Shown here: in pieces, positions 41,301 to 49,732 of the stretch
How positions within the stretch are numbered: position 1 is the stretch's first letter
Layout: every line of letters begins with the position of its first letter
NCBI GenBank assembly: GCA_947444925.1
Contig: CANFBW010000020.1
Coordinates: 1 to 52,922, forward strand
Reading direction: 5' to 3'
Source of the DNA: Flavobacteriales bacterium
GTDB taxonomy: Bacteria; Bacteroidota; Bacteroidia; Flavobacteriales_C; GCA-002722245
Length of the DNA stretch: 52,922 nt
Program-made: the position numbers and the translations under genes
Notes under the pieces: generated by a model
What the model saw: the letters and a program-made list of their open reading frames with translations, nothing else
Databases searched by the model: none
Told to the model about the DNA's origin: nothing

Positions 41301-42736
41301 TGCCATAAATTGATTGCTTCTTTTGATCGAGATGAATCTGAGAAAGTAACGGTAAGCGGCGCACAGCCCTCCTTTTTATTCGGTTGAAAACGCGCTATAA
41401 TTGGGATGATCGTGTCGGTTTTTGTAACAATTGCCTTACAACCCAATGCTGTTGTGACTTGCAATGTCGTTGGAAAAAACAAGGGATCGTACACCGAATA
41501 CTCGCTATCGTCAGGCTTATTGATGGTATTTGACGGGTTTTGCTGTACAGATGATTTGTTTTGCGGAAAGGCCCATGACCACGAAACCCCTTTCGGCACT
41601 GACGTATTGGTGAAGCTGTTTTTCAAAGGAAAATCGCAATGGTAAGTAGGTGTTCTGGTAAAATTAGCAACTACATTTTCAACCACAAAAGCAACGGTAG
41701 TATCGTCATTGCAGCCATTCGCTGAGGAAGTAAGTTTTACATTATACGTTCCCGGCGCAGCGAATACGTGTATCGGTGATGTGGTATTGACAACAGGCGA
41801 ATTGTCGCCAAAATTCCAGCTGTATGAATTGGCGCCTATACTGCTGTTGTTAAAAAACACATTGCTGTTGGGACAAGCTGAATCATTGGCCAAAACAAAG
41901 GAAGCTGTAGGTTTATTCACCACTATTAACGAAGTTGTTGTTGCCACACAGCCATTTGCCTCTGAAACCGTTAATTTCACGGTGTATGCGCCAATGGCAT
42001 TGTACGTCACCGCATTCGGCGTCGTTAAAATAGAATTGGTAGCATTGCCAAAGTCCCAAGCATAAGTTAACAATCCGCCTTTTCCAGCGGTTGAATTGTT
42101 TTGAAAATTCACTGTTAAAGGCGCCGTACACGACTGGTTTACAGAAGGCGTGAACGCAGCAACAGGCGGTGTATTTGAAACCACAATTGGCGTGATCCAA
42201 GTAGTATCGTCTTTACAGCCATTGGCATCCGTTACCGTAAGAGCATTATTGTTGAAGCTTCCTACCAAAGAAAAAGTATAGTTTGGATTTTGCACTGAAG
42301 GAATCGTTCCGCCATCTCCTGCCGTCCATTGCCAAGCAGTAATTGCAGTATTTCCACCACCCACTGATTCGTCTTTAAATTTCACTGCCAACGGAACGCA
42401 ACCACTTAAGGGCGTTGCTGAAAATTGGGCTACCGGATTTGCAAATACGGTGATGGTTTTATTGAAACTACCCGCACTTCCTACATAAGTAACATTGTAA
42501 ACACCCGCTTTTGTAAAGATGTGTGGTGGATTTTGAACATTGGTGGTAGAGTTCAATTCGAAAGTCCACAAACCATTGATTGACCCCACAGGCGCAGTAA
42601 AATTTACAGTTAACGGAACACAACCAAACGTTTTGTCAACAGTAATTTGCGCTGAGGCAAGGCCTGCAAAAAATACGCTAAAAAGCGCTAGCAGAAACGA
42701 CTTTTTGCACTTAGTTATTAGTTTGATTGTACGCAC
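38348..42736 (-). CDS. Giant PKD-repeat adhesin with CHU_C T9SS sorting domain
   Basis: A 1462-residue protein with a GTG start (42736) and signal peptide (1-29, ending LASA-Q). About 14 PKD-type units follow, each with a 'W(D/N/E)FGD' core and 'H/YTY...G.Y.V.L.V....GC.D' ending ('AWDFGNATN', 'SWNFGDNSPVV', 'HWDFGDNQTAN', 'WNFGDATSLSN', 'TWDFGDGSPLT'), then two Ig-like units and a type B C-terminal domain (about 1370-1462: 'AFTPDADGINDLVFV', 'FRIFNRWGEIVF', 'GWDGIYKG'). It resembles SprB/SprC/SprD-type gliding adhesins in plan, not in size. It lies divergent from pseudo-M43, PorP/SprF and PorE-like genes, the usual setting for a T9SS cargo with dedicated partners. Cysteine pairs in most units suggest disulfides. 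Confidence 0.88.
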   Translation of the reverse strand: MRTIKLITKCKKSFLLALFSVFFAGLASAQITVDKTFGCVPLTVNFTAPVGSINGLWTFELNSTTNVQNPPHIFTKAGVYNVTYVGSAGSFNKTITVFANPVAQFSATPLSGCVPLAVKFKDESVGGGNTAITAWQWTAGDGGTIPSVQNPNYTFSLVGSFNNNALTVTDANGCKDDTTWITPIVVSNTPPVAAFTPSVNQSCTAPLTVNFQNNSTAGKGGLLTYAWDFGNATNSILTTPNAVTYNAIGAYTVKLTVSEANGCVATTTSLIVVNKPTASFVLANDSACPNSNVFFNNSSIGANSYSWNFGDNSPVVNTTSPIHVFAAPGTYNVKLTSSANGCNDDTTVAFVVENVVANFTRTPTYHCDFPLKNSFTNTSVPKGVSWSWAFPQNKSSVQQNPSNTINKPDDSEYSVYDPLFFPTTLQVTTALGCKAIVTKTDTIIPIIARFQPNKKEGCAPLTVTFSDSSRSKEAINLWHWDFGDNQTANIKNPAPHTYNTPGEYKVVLNVSNVKGCTDTSYVIVIKVGDVTATNFSVSSASVCPNEAVTFTDLTPGNKVSAWHYTADGGNVSDCASDSTWTTSFNGVAGPQDVTLTAVYNGCSSTKTITNAVTLKGPIARLTYSAQCDKPLDYTFKGKISGADSWTWNFGDAIIVAGSTDSTVTHTYAASGNYQVILKGTNGTSGCADYADTVDVVVRQVKAVITTAAVICRQVEHTFSAASSVDVFSACQNGYRWDWGDGSVPSLTNITTAKHTYANFGKDTVRLIVSAQNGCKDTAFFNLKVYHIVAGYTMDNTSRCLPFPVIFNDTTHSDTAVVAWQWNFGDATSLSNTANIKSPTHNYSSKVGNPFSVKMIVTDKLGCQDSIVKVVTPWLPVTEFSAADQTLCTNVATTFTAAGNQNTQFTWDFGDGSPLTTVNNNPVVAHAFKNAPGPYDVKLVVKDVHGCKDSLTKSAFIDVQSYPVASYTSNADSTANLCYPFVAAFYDHSTANSPVTVVSWNVGTGDPVLPQSPVKFTYGQPGTYNAKLVAQTSFGCQDDTTRAITIVGPVADFTLDKNLICIGDSVKFTIVNAKDVATWEWDFSGRIVQGGNPVYNKFDFYPPGGINTVSLTVYSAGKACSNSPKHTVQLHDAYARFGISDSALCLGDKLTVTDSSGGADSWEWVLSPTQQKFNGQVVAPITIASVGNYTMSLRIADNASGCKDTTEKKLVMSAEPSFSTSDVAMCFGDSKILSATPKLGYHYVWSPTDSLSTPNQASTLAHPSKSTAYTVTVSDTNSCVLAKTVNATVYNQIPFILTDTCVIIGQSTILGTDHGDGYTYDWTSGETKNLSCTDCPMPSLIVLQDGTYKLVMRDTMNCFESTKIYKICVRKIFTMDVPTAFTPDADGINDLVFVKGWGIEKLLTFRIFNRWGEIVFESSDINQGWDGIYKGQPQNMESYVYYAEVQYFGGAKDSKTGSLTIIR

Positions 42737-42914
42737 CAGGAAACAGTTTTATAAAGTGAAGATAATGAAATATCCAATATCCGAAAAAAAGAATACAAAT
42801 AGTGAAACGCTAGGCGTGGCACCTCAGTGCAATGTGCAAACAATTCACGAAATAAAATTGTCTCTATTTTATTTTAAATTGTAGGACTATTCTTTTTTTA
42901 GTTATTTTCGTTCC

Positions 42915-43712
42915 ATGGCTCGCCAAATTTTTCTACTTGCAATACTCTTTTGTTGTGTTTCCGCTTATGCGCAAACCGCAACAAACATTGTCGATATCAG
43001 CGCCTGCCCTAAAAAAACCATCTCCTTGTCCATTCACGTCATCAACGACACTACGGACGAGCCAAAAGCGACGCAAGGACAAATTCAATTGTCAATTGAC
43101 TTGCTCAATCAAAAATTCAGCGCCATGTGTGTGCAGTTTTCGATTTGTAAATTCGATACTGTAAAAGAGAACCTCTACTATTTAAAAACCACCGAAGACT
43201 ATCTTACGGAAATGACCACCAAGTACAATGTGCCCAACACTATCAATGTATACTACACGGGAACAGTCACCGCACTATGGGGTAGTTTAGATGGAAGCAA
43301 TACCTTAACTACTTCAGCAAACGATAAAATACGCATGGCTAATCCGCTGTTCAAAGATTTTATGTTGATCAATTATGGTTCAATGATGGAAATACCCCAC
43401 GCCATGGGTCACTATTTTGGCCTTTATGACACCTTTGACAACCCAAGTGGAATTGCTGAATTGGCTAATGGCAGCAACTGCAAATCTGCGGGTGACTCTA
43501 TTTGTGATACCGAGGCCGATCCTGCCATCTACACCGCAATTGTAAATTGTAGTTTAACCGACCCTACCACAGATGCAAATGGAGAATACTACACTCCACC
43601 CATTTGCAATCTAATGTCATTTTATGCAGGAACTTGCATCAAAACATTCACCACTGAGCAATTCAACAGAATGCTGAAAGCATTTTACACCAAAAGAAAT
43701 TACCTGTGGTAA
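42915..43712 (+). CDS. M43-like (pappalysin) protein with degenerate zinc motif
   Basis: A 265-residue protein with a signal peptide (1-19). The fold signals are those of secreted M43 metalloproteases: N-terminal 'ISLSIHVINDTTDE' and 'IQLSIDLLNQKF' (typical vNp..i..ql..LN..F), the helix 'IPHAMGHYFGLYDTF' (160-174) where active enzymes have 'HELGHYFGLYHTF', and a Met-turn 'CNLMSFYAGTC'. At 162-172 His162, Ala163, His166 and Asp172 replace the H-E-x-x-H-x-x-G-x-x-H pattern: catalytic Glu is Ala and the third His is Asp. Codons read CAC GCC ATG GGT CAC, so no sequencing ambiguity is visible. It is probably not proteolytic. It overlaps porP/sprF by 7 bases. Confidence 0.72.
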   Translation: MARQIFLLAILFCCVSAYAQTATNIVDISACPKKTISLSIHVINDTTDEPKATQGQIQLSIDLLNQKFSAMCVQFSICKFDTVKENLYYLKTTEDYLTEMTTKYNVPNTINVYYTGTVTALWGSLDGSNTLTTSANDKIRMANPLFKDFMLINYGSMMEIPHAMGHYFGLYDTFDNPSGIAELANGSNCKSAGDSICDTEADPAIYTAIVNCSLTDPTTDANGEYYTPPICNLMSFYAGTCIKTFTTEQFNRMLKAFYTKRNYLW

Positions 43713-44737
43713 AAATAAAGCTTTCATATAGCAAAGGACTGCTTATCGCCCTGCTCTTTGTTGCTTCCTTTTCTGCCTTTGCACAAGACATTCATTTCAC
43801 TCAGTTTTACGAACCTTCGCTGACTTTAAACCCTTCGAATACGGGTAAATTCGACGGCGACTGGCGCTTCAACGGCATTTTTCGCTCACAGTGGGGCGCA
43901 GTTGTCAAGCCTTTCGTGACCACAGCAATATCCTATGACCAGCCCCTCAGCATTGGCGATCACCACTTTGGCATAGGTGGTTTTTATGTTTTCGACAGAT
44001 CAGGCGACGGACGCTTGATGATGAATAAAGTAATGATTTCATTGGCTTACCACAAAAACTTCGAAGGTCACTTGCTTAGCCTTGGTGTGCAAGGAGGCTT
44101 CAACAACAAAAACATCAACTTCAGCGCCTTGAGTTTTCCAGGGCAATACGACTACCTTAGCGGTAGTTACAATACCGCTTTGGCAAATGGAGAAAATTTT
44201 ACCAGTGCCAACTCCAATTATTTTGACCTCAACTTGGGCTTGGGTTGGAGCAAAAAAATAAATCCGAAATTGTCATTAGACGCTGGTTACTCTATTTTTC
44301 ACTTGAACAGTCCGCATGAATCGTTGGCCGACTTAAAAACCAAGTTAGAAATGCGCCATGTGTTCAATGCATCCGCAAAATACGATCTTAATGACATCAA
44401 TTACATCACGCCTAATCTATTGTATATGTACGACAAGGCAGCTTCAAACTTAGTATTGGGCGCCAACTACAACCACAAAATGTTGCCAAACAAATATAAA
44501 ATGACCACCGTTTTTGGTGGTGTTGCTTTTAGAGATGGTTTCTTTAGAACCTTTGACGCAACCGCTCTTGTGATTGGTTGTATCGTGCGCGACTTCCGCG
44601 TTGGCGTGGCCTACGACATCAACTTGTCACCACTTTCAACTGCCACCACCTACCGCGGTGCATTTGAAATTTCAATTACCTATATCGCCCAATCATCAAA
44701 GCCTAAAATATATACCGTGCCTTGTGAAATATATTAG
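43706..44737 (+). CDS. PorP/SprF-family T9SS outer-membrane protein
   Basis: 343 residues with a signal peptide (1-27, ending SAFA-Q) and a 14-ish-strand barrel pattern. Family marks: 'DIHFTQFYEPSLTLNPSNTGKF' at the mature N-terminus, 'GDWRFNGIFRSQW', 'HFGIGGFYVFDRSGDGRL', 'SLGVQGGFNNKNINF' and C-terminal 'RGAFEISITYI'. PorP/SprF proteins are needed for export or surface retention of particular CHU_C cargos; this one is the probable partner of the PKD adhesin next door. The start is a GTG at 43706 that overlaps the M43-like gene stop by 7 bases. Its end overlaps the PorE-like start by 14 bases. Confidence 0.9.
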   Translation: MVKIKLSYSKGLLIALLFVASFSAFAQDIHFTQFYEPSLTLNPSNTGKFDGDWRFNGIFRSQWGAVVKPFVTTAISYDQPLSIGDHHFGIGGFYVFDRSGDGRLMMNKVMISLAYHKNFEGHLLSLGVQGGFNNKNINFSALSFPGQYDYLSGSYNTALANGENFTSANSNYFDLNLGLGWSKKINPKLSLDAGYSIFHLNSPHESLADLKTKLEMRHVFNASAKYDLNDINYITPNLLYMYDKAASNLVLGANYNHKMLPNKYKMTTVFGGVAFRDGFFRTFDATALVIGCIVRDFRVGVAYDINLSPLSTATTYRGAFEISITYIAQSSKPKIYTVPCEIY

Positions 44738-46850
44738 TCTGTTCATATTGACTCTATTGCTTTCAACAAGCGCTGTTTTCGGACAAGTGGTAGATTCTAC
44801 TATTTTCCAGCTCAATTCAACACAGTTGAAAAAAGCTGCCCGCAAAGCATCAGCAGCAGGCGACTACCTGTCATCTATCTTGTTTTACAAACACTACATT
44901 GAAAACAAACCCAATGACCCCAATTTCTTGTTCCATAAAGACGAGATGACCTATGAGTTGGCAGAAAACTATAGACAAGCACGCGATTACAAAAACGCCG
45001 AAATGGCCTACCACAAAGTCTACGAGCTAAATCCGAAAGAATACGCAAAAGCCTTGTACTACGAAGCGCTGATGCAAAAAATGCTCGACGATTGTGGCAA
45101 AGCGAAAGCCACTTGGGCCAAATTCAAAAAAGCTGCAGGCGCCGACAAAAGCAAGGAAATTGCAGTGCTTAAAAAAATAATGAAAAATGATGTCTCTGGC
45201 TGCGACAGCATTAATATATACAAAAACAAAGGTCCTGTTTTAGAAATTACGCACCTCGATACTTCCATCAACAAAGCCTACATGGATGTGTCTCCATTTC
45301 CACTGAACGACTCTACCATTATTTATGCGTCGCTTAAGTCAGACACCTTGATGTACTTCAACCGCGCCGATTCAGCAAGAGTTCCTCCTGTTAGCCAGTT
45401 TTACATTGCCACCAAAAGCGGCGGAAAATGGATAAACAAATCCGCCTTTGAAGGTCCTTTCAACATTGACCATATTGGCGCTAGCAACGGCGTGCTTTCT
45501 CCAGAGGGAGATCGCTTTTTCTTCACGCGCTGTGAAAAAAATTGGAAAGAAGAAAGCTACTGTCATATCTTTGTCTCTGCCAAAAAAGATGGCGAATGGC
45601 AGCAACCAACCGAGGTGCCAGAACCTGTGAACATGCCCAACTGCAATTCAACGCAACCCGCCATTGGTTATGAAAGCGGCAAAGAGTATGAAGTGCTGTA
45701 TTTTGTTTCTGATCGCGTTGAAATTGGCGCTAAAGGAGGAAAAGACATTTGGTATTCGGTTTACAACCCAAACACAAAAGCCTACGCTCCAGCTAAAAAT
45801 GCTGGCTCAAAAATCAACACGGTGGGGGATGAATTGACACCATTCTACGACATAGATGCGAAAATCATGTATTTCAGTTCTACCGGTCTTCCAGGAATGG
45901 GAGGTTTAGATGTATTTAAATCTTATGGTGAACTCAACAAATGGACACCACCGATGAACTTGCGCGCTCCAGCCAATTCAACCGTTGACGACATCTACTA
46001 CAATGTTTTGCCAAACAATGAAGAGGGAATGTTTGTCTCTAACAGAGAAGGAAGCATCGCCTTGAAAAACGAATACTGCTGCTTCGATATATACCACTAC
46101 GTGAAAAAAGTGCGCTTGGGCTTGATGCTAATGGCGTTCAAAGCCGAAAACAAACAAGTCATCAAGATTTTAACCGACAATAAAATAGAAGATTTCAAGG
46201 ACAAAGAAAAAATTGACTCTGTTGAAATCAAAGTATATGTAGTCAACGACAGCATTGGTGCAGAAGACCTTTTGCTGTATTCTTACCGTCCTGGGAAAAA
46301 CGATTTATCCTTCGTTAAGCTCGAACAAAACCAAAACTACAGAGTGGTAGCCAGTCGTTCTGGCTACTTCAGCAACGGTTTCGAATTCACAACAAGTGAC
46401 ATGAATAAGTCTGACACCATCTTTCAGCCTATCGGTTTGCACCAACTTTCAAAAAATCCAATTGTCATTCCAAACATTTATTACGAATTTGACAAAGCCG
46501 ACCTCACCAAAGACAGTAAGTTTACCTTGGACACGACCATCTATAAATTGTTGCTGGAGAATCCCAACATCATCGTAGAGATTGGTTCTTATACCGACAG
46601 CAAAGGAAGTGACGACTACAACATTAAGCTCTCGCAAAAACGAGCGGAGTCTGTAGTGAGTTATTTGATAGCGCACAAAATTGAAGCGCGCCGATTGCGT
46701 GCCAAAGGTTATGGCGAAACCAAACCCATTGCACAAAATGAAAATGCCGATGGTTCCGACAATCCTGATGGTCGCCAAAAAAACCGTCGTACTGAATTCC
46801 GAATCATTGGCGAAGTCAGCAAATACAGCGAGATCATTTACACCGAATAG
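44724..46850 (+). CDS. PorE-like TPR, beta-propeller and OmpA-domain protein
   Basis: A 708-residue protein starting at GTG 44724, which puts a signal peptide (MKYISLFILTLLLSTSAVFG, 1-20) first; the longer open frame upstream overlaps porP/sprF and is not signal-like. Domains: TPR-like helices (about 30-165), WD40/PD40 propeller blades (about 185-480, 'FFFTRCEKNWKEESY', 'GGKDIWYSVYNPNT', 'GMGGLDVFKSYGELNKWTPP'), a carboxypeptidase-regulatory-like beta domain (about 490-580), and an OmpA peptidoglycan-binding domain (582-708, 'YTDSKGSDDYNIKLSQKRAESV'). This order matches PorE of Porphyromonas gingivalis, a T9SS core accessory bound to peptidoglycan; that identity is inference. It overlaps the upstream gene by 14 bases. 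Confidence 0.85.
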   Translation: MKYISLFILTLLLSTSAVFGQVVDSTIFQLNSTQLKKAARKASAAGDYLSSILFYKHYIENKPNDPNFLFHKDEMTYELAENYRQARDYKNAEMAYHKVYELNPKEYAKALYYEALMQKMLDDCGKAKATWAKFKKAAGADKSKEIAVLKKIMKNDVSGCDSINIYKNKGPVLEITHLDTSINKAYMDVSPFPLNDSTIIYASLKSDTLMYFNRADSARVPPVSQFYIATKSGGKWINKSAFEGPFNIDHIGASNGVLSPEGDRFFFTRCEKNWKEESYCHIFVSAKKDGEWQQPTEVPEPVNMPNCNSTQPAIGYESGKEYEVLYFVSDRVEIGAKGGKDIWYSVYNPNTKAYAPAKNAGSKINTVGDELTPFYDIDAKIMYFSSTGLPGMGGLDVFKSYGELNKWTPPMNLRAPANSTVDDIYYNVLPNNEEGMFVSNREGSIALKNEYCCFDIYHYVKKVRLGLMLMAFKAENKQVIKILTDNKIEDFKDKEKIDSVEIKVYVVNDSIGAEDLLLYSYRPGKNDLSFVKLEQNQNYRVVASRSGYFSNGFEFTTSDMNKSDTIFQPIGLHQLSKNPIVIPNIYYEFDKADLTKDSKFTLDTTIYKLLLENPNIIVEIGSYTDSKGSDDYNIKLSQKRAESVVSYLIAHKIEARRLRAKGYGETKPIAQNENADGSDNPDGRQKNRRTEFRIIGEVSKYSEIIYTE

Positions 46851-46905
46851 CGCCCAAAAACAGCACTTGCATCCAACTCACGCATGATGGCCTCAACCCA
46901 CTAAA

Positions 46906-47523
46906 ATGAATAAAGTATTTAAATACCTGCTGCAGGGCATCCTATTAATTGTGCCTTTGGCCATCACCATTACGGTTATTTTTAAGGTCTTGGGATGGAT
47001 TGACAATATTATTCCCAATAATTTTATTCCATTGGAACTGCCTCTACTTGGCAAGTTCAGTATTGGCGCAGTGCCAGGCATTGGTATTTTAACGCTACTG
47101 CTTAGTTTGACTTTACTGGGATATTTGGGAAGCACTTTCATTGCGCGTCCTTTTATAAAATACTTTCAAAGGCTGCTCACCAAGGCGCCATTGATCAAAG
47201 TGATTTACACCGCAGTAAAAGACCTCCTTGGCGCCTTCGTGGGCAAAGAAAAAAAATTCAGCCATCCCGTAATGGTGAAAATGGGCGATCAAAACATTCA
47301 TAAATTGGGCTTCATCACGCAAGAAGATTTAAGCGGACTGGGCATCAACGAGGGATTTACTGCCGTTTACTTCCCCCATTCTTACGCCTTTTCTGGCAAC
47401 CTATACATCGTTGAAAATAAAAACATCACCCGACTCAAAAGCAAGTCGGCCGACGTTATGAAATTCATTGTGTCGGGCGGCGTTACCACTTTAGGAAGGG
47501 AAGACGAAATCAAAAGCGCATGA
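46906..47523 (+). CDS. DUF502 inner-membrane protein
   Basis: A 205-residue protein with two N-terminal transmembrane helices (about 5-27 and 55-78). 'GILLIVPLAITITVIFKVLGWID' and 'GIGILTLLLSLTLLGYLGSTFI' fit the DUF502 pattern, and the soluble part ('PLIKVIYTAVKDLLGAF', 'GFTAVYFPHSYAFSGNLYIVENKNI') completes it. The family is widespread and uncharacterised. It overlaps the next gene by 4 bases (ATGA), so the two are co-translated. The gap from the previous stop is 55 bases. Confidence 0.85.
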   Translation: MNKVFKYLLQGILLIVPLAITITVIFKVLGWIDNIIPNNFIPLELPLLGKFSIGAVPGIGILTLLLSLTLLGYLGSTFIARPFIKYFQRLLTKAPLIKVIYTAVKDLLGAFVGKEKKFSHPVMVKMGDQNIHKLGFITQEDLSGLGINEGFTAVYFPHSYAFSGNLYIVENKNITRLKSKSADVMKFIVSGGVTTLGREDEIKSA

Positions 47524-48230
47524 ACTTCAGCAACAAAAAAGACCTCGTTTTCTTAATCCTTGCGGGATTCTTTATCACCAATGCCATCGTTGCAGAGCTC
47601 ATCGGCGGCAAACTCATTGAATTTTTTGGCACCTTCACGCAGAGCATTGGCATTGTATTGTGGCCAGTTGTTTTTATCATCACCGATTTGGTGAATGAAT
47701 ATTATGGACAAAGTGCGGTCAGAAAACTATCGTATATCACAGTAGGTTTAATTGGCTTTACTTTCTTGATTTTATTTGTGTGCATGAACATTCCGGCGGT
47801 GGACTTCTCTCCTGTTTCCGACCAAAATTTCAGAACCGTATTTGGTCAATCCCAATACATCATCATTGGAAGTATCTGCGCCTTCATCGTATCGCAATTC
47901 GTTGACAGCTCTGTCTTTTGGATGCTGCGCAACAAAACCGGAAAAAAAATGATATGGCTGCGTGCCACTGGTTCTACCGTGGTAAGTCAACTCGTTGATA
48001 CTTTTATTGTGCAATTCATTGCCTTTGTAATTCCCGGCGTGTGGACTATGGAGGTGTTTTTAAAAAATGCTTCCTATGGCTATGTATTTAAGTTGTTGGT
48101 GGCAGTAGCTATTATTCCCGTGATATATTTAGCGCATTACTTAATCGACAAATATTTGGGTGAGCATGCTTCGGAAGATATGATCAAACATACTGCGGAG
48201 AAAAATTTACATCATGAAGTAGAGGAATGA
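47520..48230 (+). CDS. Queuosine precursor transporter (YhhQ/QPTR family)
   Basis: A 236-residue polytopic inner-membrane protein (about six helices). 'FFITNAIVAELIGGKLIEF', 'WPVVFIITDLVNEYYGQSAVRK', 'FIVSQFVDSSVFWMLRNKTGKKMIWLRATGSTVVSQLVDTFIV' are typical of the VUT/YhhQ family that imports preQ0/preQ1 or queuine for tRNA modification. A YhhQ-type member, not the QueT riboswitch-linked one. It overlaps genes on both sides by 4 bases. Confidence 0.9.
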   Translation: MNFSNKKDLVFLILAGFFITNAIVAELIGGKLIEFFGTFTQSIGIVLWPVVFIITDLVNEYYGQSAVRKLSYITVGLIGFTFLILFVCMNIPAVDFSPVSDQNFRTVFGQSQYIIIGSICAFIVSQFVDSSVFWMLRNKTGKKMIWLRATGSTVVSQLVDTFIVQFIAFVIPGVWTMEVFLKNASYGYVFKLLVAVAIIPVIYLAHYLIDKYLGEHASEDMIKHTAEKNLHHEVEE

Positions 48231-48724
48231 AAAAATATATAACCGTTTACGATTATACTTTACAAGGAGGTGAACGCTTTGAATTTTTTCCAATAATATT
48301 CTTTTTCATTGGAATTGGAGTCTTCTATTACAATTATAAGAAATCAGGAAAAATCAAAAACTTCAAAGGAATTTTTTCAATTATATTCATTGCCTTTTCA
48401 CTATTGTTATCAATCCTATTTACATCACAGTATATCAAGAGCAAGAAAAACGTTGAAAAAGCAATTGAAAATAAAGATTACCATATTACAGAAGGAGTCA
48501 TTGAAAATTTTGTTCCGATGCCTAAAGAAGGCCACTCTTTTGAAAATTTCACCGTTAAAGGAACCTGGTTTCAATATTCTGATTATAGTCCGATTGAAGG
48601 ATTTCACAATGCAAAATCTCTTGGCGGACCCATCCAAGGAAACGGACAATACGTTAGAGTAACCTATTACGCTCCCTATGGGCTAAACATGATAATAAAA
48701 TTGGAAGTGGGGAAAACGCAATAA
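48227..48724 (+). CDS. Small membrane protein of unknown function
   Basis: A 165-residue protein, two transmembrane helices (about 22-40 and 48-66), and a soluble C-terminal beta-rich domain (about 80-165: 'YHITEGVIENFVPMPKEGHS', 'GNGQYVRVTYYAPYGLNMI'). The plan is like DUF3592-type proteins, in which a residue pattern 'g.i..y' follows a transmembrane pair, but I cannot assign it firmly. It is noticeably AT-richer than its neighbours. It overlaps the transporter gene by 4 bases, suggesting it belongs to the same transcript. Confidence 0.7.
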   Translation: MKKYITVYDYTLQGGERFEFFPIIFFFIGIGVFYYNYKKSGKIKNFKGIFSIIFIAFSLLLSILFTSQYIKSKKNVEKAIENKDYHITEGVIENFVPMPKEGHSFENFTVKGTWFQYSDYSPIEGFHNAKSLGGPIQGNGQYVRVTYYAPYGLNMIIKLEVGKTQ

Positions 48725-48734
48725 TTTAATTATC

Positions 48735-49730
48735 CTAAATCAACTTGTCCTGCAAAGCGACCATAGTTTTTTTTGCACTTCTGTTTTGATAGATAATATC
48801 GTATACCGCCTGGAAAATTGGCATTTCCACATTCAATGTTTGCTTGATCTCGTGAATACATTTGGTGGCATAATACCCTTCGGCAACCATGTTCATTTCA
48901 AGCATGGTGTGCTTTACCGAATAACCTTTCCCGACCATGTTTCCAAAAGTGCGGTTACGACTGAACTGCGAATAGCAAGTCACCAACAAATCGCCAAGAT
49001 ATGCCGAGCTCTTTACGTCGCGGTGCACCGGACTCACCTTATCCAAGAAAAACTCGGCTTCGCGAATGGCATTGGAAATCAATACTGCTTGAAAATTATC
49101 GCCGTAGCCTAAACCGTGACAAATACCGCTAGCAATGGCATATACGTTTTTCATTACCGCACAATACTCGGTGCCCAGCAAATCATCGTTGTAAGAAGTA
49201 TTGATATAGCGACATTTCAAAAAGCTCGTAAACTCAATGGCCTTCGTTTCTTCGTGAAAAGCAACGGTAAGGTACGACAAGCGCTCTAAAGCCACTTCTT
49301 CGGCGTGACAAGGCCCTGCGATAATGCCAATATTGTTAATGTCGGCATCCCAAATTTGACTGAAATAATCCGCCGGAATCAAGTTGTATTGCGGCACTAT
49401 GCCCTTGATCGCCGACACAATAATTTTGTCTTTAAAATCTTCTTTTGTGCAGTCTTTCAGTGACTCGTGCAAGAAAGCGGAAGGAATAGCCACCACCAAA
49501 ATATCACATTGGGCCATCACCTCACGAATGTTGTCGTTGAGCACCAACTTAGAAACATTGAACTCTACATCGCGCAAATACTTTGGGTTATGGCCATACT
49601 TTTGCAAATGTTCAATTGACGAAGCATCGCGCATCCACCAATTCAATTGCCCAACATTGTTTAGCAATATTTTAGTAAGTGCAGTTGCCCAACTACCGCC
49701 ACCAAGTATGCCTATGGTTCTGGTTTTCAT
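48735..49730 (-). CDS. gpsA: Glycerol-3-phosphate dehydrogenase [NAD(P)+]
   Basis: Reduces dihydroxyacetone phosphate to sn-glycerol 3-phosphate for phospholipid synthesis. 331 residues from ATG 49730 (MKTRTIGILGGGSWATAL, NAD-binding Gly-rich loop 7-15). Further marks: 'DILVVAIPSAFLHESL', 'IVSAIKGIVP', 'IAGPCHAEEV', and the catalytic-lysine region 'AVMKNVYAIASGICHGLGYGDN'. It begins 2 bases after the lysS stop, so lysS-gpsA form an operon. Confidence 0.93.
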   Translation of the reverse strand: MKTRTIGILGGGSWATALTKILLNNVGQLNWWMRDASSIEHLQKYGHNPKYLRDVEFNVSKLVLNDNIREVMAQCDILVVAIPSAFLHESLKDCTKEDFKDKIIVSAIKGIVPQYNLIPADYFSQIWDADINNIGIIAGPCHAEEVALERLSYLTVAFHEETKAIEFTSFLKCRYINTSYNDDLLGTEYCAVMKNVYAIASGICHGLGYGDNFQAVLISNAIREAEFFLDKVSPVHRDVKSSAYLGDLLVTCYSQFSRNRTFGNMVGKGYSVKHTMLEMNMVAEGYYATKCIHEIKQTLNVEMPIFQAVYDIIYQNRSAKKTMVALQDKLI

Positions 49731-49732
49731 GC

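Noticed and set aside
38348-42736. Same length (1462 residues) as the beta-helix cargo protein at 5977-10365
   Set aside because: The domain content differs (PKD units versus beta-helix and 76-residue repeats), so the equal length is coincidence, not duplication.
44574-44723. N-terminal 50-codon extension of the PorE-like frame
   Set aside because: It reads through the end of porP/sprF in another frame and is not signal-like; the GTG at 44724 gives a clean signal peptide.
48264-48281. Strong Shine-Dalgarno-like AAGGAGGTGA inside the small membrane protein gene
   Set aside because: The following TTG is out of frame, the gene continues through it, and internal starts with no protein-like product are not supported.
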